This document shows, in pieces, positions 12,506 through 14,863 of a stretch of DNA of 14,863 nt. Below the pieces are notes generated by a model. It saw nothing but the letters and a program-made list of their open reading frames with translations. It did not search any database and was not told the origin of the DNA. The stretch spans positions 1 through 14,863 of the forward strand of contig JACCYS010000234.1 in assembly GCA_013696365.1 (NCBI GenBank), in the 5' to 3' direction. The stretch is from Nocardioidaceae bacterium. GTDB taxonomy: Bacteria; Actinomycetota; Actinomycetes; Propionibacteriales; Nocardioidaceae. Position numbers and translations under genes: made by a program. Position 1 is the first letter of the stretch. Each line of letters starts with the position of its first letter.

Positions 12506-13420
12506 ATGACTGGCGCCCGCGACGTCGTGGCGGTCGTGGTGACGTGGAACCGCCGTGCGCTGCTGCTCGCGTCGCTCGCAGCGGTGCATGCCCAGACCCC
12601 GCCCCCGAGAGCGGTTGTGGTGGTCGACAACGCCTCCACCGACGGGTCGCCGACGACAGTGCGCGAGCAGTTCCCCGACGCGGACCTGCAGGTCGCCGAC
12701 ACCAACAGCGGCGGGGCGGGCGGTTTCGCCCGTGGCATCGCGCACGCGCTGGACACCTACGACCCCGACCTGCTGTGGCTGCTGGACGACGACACGGTCC
12801 CCGGCCCGGGAGCGCTGCAGGCCTCGGTGCGGGCATACGTCGACTATCCCGGCGCCGATGCGCGGCCGGCGGTGGTGGCGAGCCGGGTGCTGTGGACCGA
12901 CGGTCGCGACCATCCGATGAACACGCCGCGCCCCAAGCCGGGCGCCCGGGCCGCCGAGCGGCACCGAGCGGCCGCAGTCGGCTGCGTGCCAGTGCGCTCA
13001 GCGTCCTTCGTGTCGATCCTGGTCGACGCCGACACGGTAGGCGAGCGCGGGCTGCCGGTGGCGGACTACTTCCTGTGGAATGACGATTTCGAGTTCACCA
13101 CCCGCATGCTGCGCGGCCGCACCGGGCTGCTCTGCCCGGCCAGCGTCGTCGAGCACCGCACCGGGACCTTTGGTTCGACCGACGTCGACCCGGGGGAGCG
13201 CTTCTTCTACGAGGTGCGCAACAAGATCTGGTTGTTCACCCGCAGCGACGGGCTGTCACCGGCCGAAAAGTTGCTGTACGGCGCATCCACCCTGCGACGC
13301 TGGGCGGGGACGTTCGCGGCGTCGCGCCGACGCCGGGTGCTGTGGCGGGGTCTTCGCGCCGGCCTTCAAGCCGGCTTGCGCACCGGCCCGAGACCCAATG
13401 CGGAGGTGCTCGGTGACTGA
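12506..13420 (+). CDS. Family 2 glycosyltransferase, GlfT1-like (galactofuranosyl transfer)
   Basis: 304 residues, as long as mycobacterial GlfT1. It has a GT-A fold start VVAVVVTWNRRALLLASL and VVVVDNASTDG (37-47). The nucleotide-sugar loop is NSGGAGGFARG (67-77) and the metal-binding triad is WLLDDDT (D94-D96). WNDDFEF (191-197) is the candidate acceptor-side acidic motif, and GERFFYEVRNKIWLF follows. The NxGGAGGFxxG, WLxDDD and ERFFYxxRN pattern is typical of the galactofuranosyltransferase/rhamnosyl-linker group, where GlfT1 adds the first galactofuranose residues to the lipid-linked acceptor on the cytoplasmic side. The role is strengthened by glf two genes downstream. Start is ATG at 12506 with GAAGGG at 12495-12500; the frame opens earlier, without support. 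It overlaps the next start by 8 bp. Confidence 0.85.
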   Translation: MTGARDVVAVVVTWNRRALLLASLAAVHAQTPPPRAVVVVDNASTDGSPTTVREQFPDADLQVADTNSGGAGGFARGIAHALDTYDPDLLWLLDDDTVPGPGALQASVRAYVDYPGADARPAVVASRVLWTDGRDHPMNTPRPKPGARAAERHRAAAVGCVPVRSASFVSILVDADTVGERGLPVADYFLWNDDFEFTTRMLRGRTGLLCPASVVEHRTGTFGSTDVDPGERFFYEVRNKIWLFTRSDGLSPAEKLLYGASTLRRWAGTFAASRRRRVLWRGLRAGLQAGLRTGPRPNAEVLGD

Positions 13421-14297
13421 GGCCTTCAGCGTGTTGCTGTCGGTATGGGCCGGCGACGACCCAGACTTCTTCCGGCAGGCCTGGACCAGCACCATCGTGG
13501 AGCAGACCCGGCCCCCCGACGAGGTGGTCGTGGTGCAAGACGGACCGGTCGAGTCAGAGCTGGCAGCAGTCCTCACCGAGCTGCTGTCCGCTTGCGAGGT
13601 GCCGCTTCAGCATGTGGTGCTGGAACACAACCACGGCCTGGGGCCGGCTCTCGACCGTGGCATCGCGGCGTGCAGCCACGACATCATCGCGCGGATGGAC
13701 GCCGACGATGTGTCCCTCCCGCGACGGTTCGAGGTGCAGCTGCCGCTGATCGAGGCCGGCGCAGACATCGCCGGCTCGGCACTGCTGGAGTTCACCGACA
13801 CCATCGACGACGTCGTCGAGGTGCGCATCCCGCCGACCGATCCGCACTGGATCCGTTCGGCCGCGCGTTTCCGCGACCCGTTCAACCACCCCACGGTGGT
13901 CTACCGCCGGCAGGCGGTGCAACGAGCAGGCGGCTATCAGGACCTTCCGCTGATGGAGGACTATCTGCTCTTCGCCAGGATGCTCGCCACCGGTGCCGAG
14001 CCGGCCAACGTTGCCGAGCCGCTGGTTTACTACCGGGTCGGTGCCGGCGCGTACGCTCGACGGGGTGGCCGTGAGCTGCTGCGCTCCGAGTTGGCGTTGC
14101 AGCGGCGCTTCCGCGAGCTCGGGATCACCACCCGTACTCAGTTCGTGCGCAACGTCGCCGTGCGCGGCGGGTATCGCCTGGTGCCCACCCGGCTCCGCCG
14201 CGCCGCCTACCGCCGACTGATCGCCCATCGTGGCTTCGGCCACACCGACCGCGCCGTCGGCCGCGGCGATACCGGCTCGGGGACGGCCTCTCAGTAG
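13413..14297 (+). CDS. Family 2 glycosyltransferase
   Basis: 294 residues. The GTG at 13413 lies inside the end of the previous gene (8-bp overlap) with GGAGG at 13402-13406, 6 nt upstream, so translation is coupled; starts further up the frame fall in the middle of that gene. N terminus FSVLLSVWAGDDPDFFRQAW and EVVVVQDGP are typical of the GT2 group that includes AmsE-like enzymes of extracellular polysaccharide synthesis. The DxD motif is ARMDADDVSLPRRF (D96, D98, D99). The acceptor-side motif is LPLMEDYLLFARM (E182-D183 in a xEDY setting), and FNHPTVVYRRQA precedes it. The sugar donor is unknown; an operon with a GlfT1-like enzyme and glf suggests extension or decoration of a galactofuranose polymer. 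No membrane segment is seen. The C terminus is basic and disordered. Confidence 0.87.
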   Translation: MTEAFSVLLSVWAGDDPDFFRQAWTSTIVEQTRPPDEVVVVQDGPVESELAAVLTELLSACEVPLQHVVLEHNHGLGPALDRGIAACSHDIIARMDADDVSLPRRFEVQLPLIEAGADIAGSALLEFTDTIDDVVEVRIPPTDPHWIRSAARFRDPFNHPTVVYRRQAVQRAGGYQDLPLMEDYLLFARMLATGAEPANVAEPLVYYRVGAGAYARRGGRELLRSELALQRRFRELGITTRTQFVRNVAVRGGYRLVPTRLRRAAYRRLIAHRGFGHTDRAVGRGDTGSGTASQ

Positions 14298-14300
14298 GCT
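14295..14300 (+). promoter_or_regulatory. Possible -10 element between the second glycosyltransferase and glf
   Basis: TAGGCT, whose TAG is also the stop codon of the upstream gene, would start a leader of about 43 nt before glf. No -35 was recognised, and glf may simply be read from the operon promoter. Confidence 0.25.
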
Positions 14301-14349
14301 GCACCTGCCCCAAGCCGCGTCTGACCTCATCGAACCCTGGGAGTACTGC

Positions 14350-14863
14350 GTGAACACTGACCTCGTCGTCGTCGGGTCCGGCCTGTTCGGCCTGACCGTG
14401 GCTGAGCGATGTGCTCGCGAGCTGGGGCTGAAGGTGCTGGTGCTCGACCGCCGGCACCACGTCGGGGGCAACGCCTACTCCGCCCCGGACCCGGAGACCG
14501 GCATCGAGGTGCACCAGTACGGCGCGCACCTTTTTCATACGTCGAACGAACGGGTCTGGGACTACGTCAACCGCTTCACCACGTTCACCGGCTACAGCCA
14601 CCGGGTCTTCACCACGTTCCGCGGCCGCATCTACCCGATGCCGATCAACCTGGCAACCATCTGCGAGTACTTCGGCAAAGCGCTGACCCCGACACAGGCC
14701 CGCGAGCTGGTCGCAGAGCAGGCCGGTGAGATCGACAGCGCCGACGCCAAGAACCTTGAGGAGAAGGCGGTGTCGCTGATCGGCCGGCCGCTGTATGAGG
14801 CGTTCATCCGCGGCTACACCGCCAAGCAGTGGCAGACCGACCCGACCGACCTGCCGGCCGAGA
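14350..14863 (+). CDS. glf: UDP-galactopyranose mutase, N-terminal part (runs off the window)
   Basis: The flavoenzyme converts UDP-galactopyranose to UDP-galactofuranose using reduced FAD. 171 residues are visible of about 380-400 usual. GTG at 14350 has GGGAG at 14339-14343, 6 nt upstream. The FAD-binding Rossmann motif is LVVVGSGLFGLTVAE (G9, G11, G14). It is followed by DRRHHVGGNAY (33-43) and YGAHLFHT (57-64), a segment at the active site in this family. PMPINLATICEYFGK and FIRGYTAKQW (152-161) are also typical of bacterial Glf. It lies 52 bp after the second glycosyltransferase on the same strand and probably belongs to the same operon, supplying the donor for the GlfT1-like enzyme. The substrate-binding and C-terminal parts are beyond the window. 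Confidence 0.95.
   Translation, partial: MNTDLVVVGSGLFGLTVAERCARELGLKVLVLDRRHHVGGNAYSAPDPETGIEVHQYGAHLFHTSNERVWDYVNRFTTFTGYSHRVFTTFRGRIYPMPINLATICEYFGKALTPTQARELVAEQAGEIDSADAKNLEEKAVSLIGRPLYEAFIRGYTAKQWQTDPTDLPAE

Noticed and set aside
13357..13376. Inverted repeat (GCCGGC...GCCGGC, with AAGCCGGCTT) as a terminator
   Set aside because: It lies inside the first glycosyltransferase gene, has no T tract, and such GCCGGC words are common at this GC content.
13554..14471. 305-residue minus-strand frame over the second glycosyltransferase and glf start
   Set aside because: It is antisense to two well-supported genes and has no recognisable domain.

Overview
The window is very GC-rich. It has GTG as well as ATG starts, several apparently leaderless genes, LytR-CpsA-Psr (LCP) wall-polymer transferases and a UDP-galactopyranose mutase (glf). 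Together these point to a high-GC actinobacterium (Actinomycetota) with a galactofuranose-containing wall polymer. No tRNA, rRNA, CRISPR array, insertion sequence or phage gene was seen.

The left part (1 to about 5,030) looks like accessory DNA. It starts with the tail of an alpha/beta hydrolase, then two tandem, translationally coupled GNAT acetyltransferases. Next come remnants: a DUF1905 gene broken by three single-base frameshifts, a medium-chain oxidoreductase missing its central part, a C-terminal piece of a VOC-fold gene, and a fragment of a RelE/ParE-type toxin. Among these sit intact genes: a double VOC-domain protein, and a divergent unit in which a MarR regulator faces a VOC-fold enzyme followed by an AlkA-type DNA glycosylase. 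The MarR/VOC intergenic region carries two copies of a clear palindromic operator.

The right part (about 5,030 to 14,863) is densely coding and intact. It holds a secreted lysyl-oxidase-like protein with copper ligands and both cofactor residues visible, a small membrane protein built from an internal duplication, a PAPS-type sulfotransferase, an acyl-CoA dehydrogenase, two divergent LCP genes, two family-2 glycosyltransferases (the first GlfT1-like) and the start of glf.

The last three genes form a probable operon. Glf would make UDP-galactofuranose, the two glycosyltransferases would use it or related sugars to start or extend a galactan, and the LCP proteins would attach the finished polymer to peptidoglycan. 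The sulfotransferase could modify a wall polymer or lipid. A TAG-N-N/C-T hexamer is placed 6-7 nt before four start codons (leaderless promoters), and the same hexamer type appears upstream of the two right-hand wall-sugar genes.
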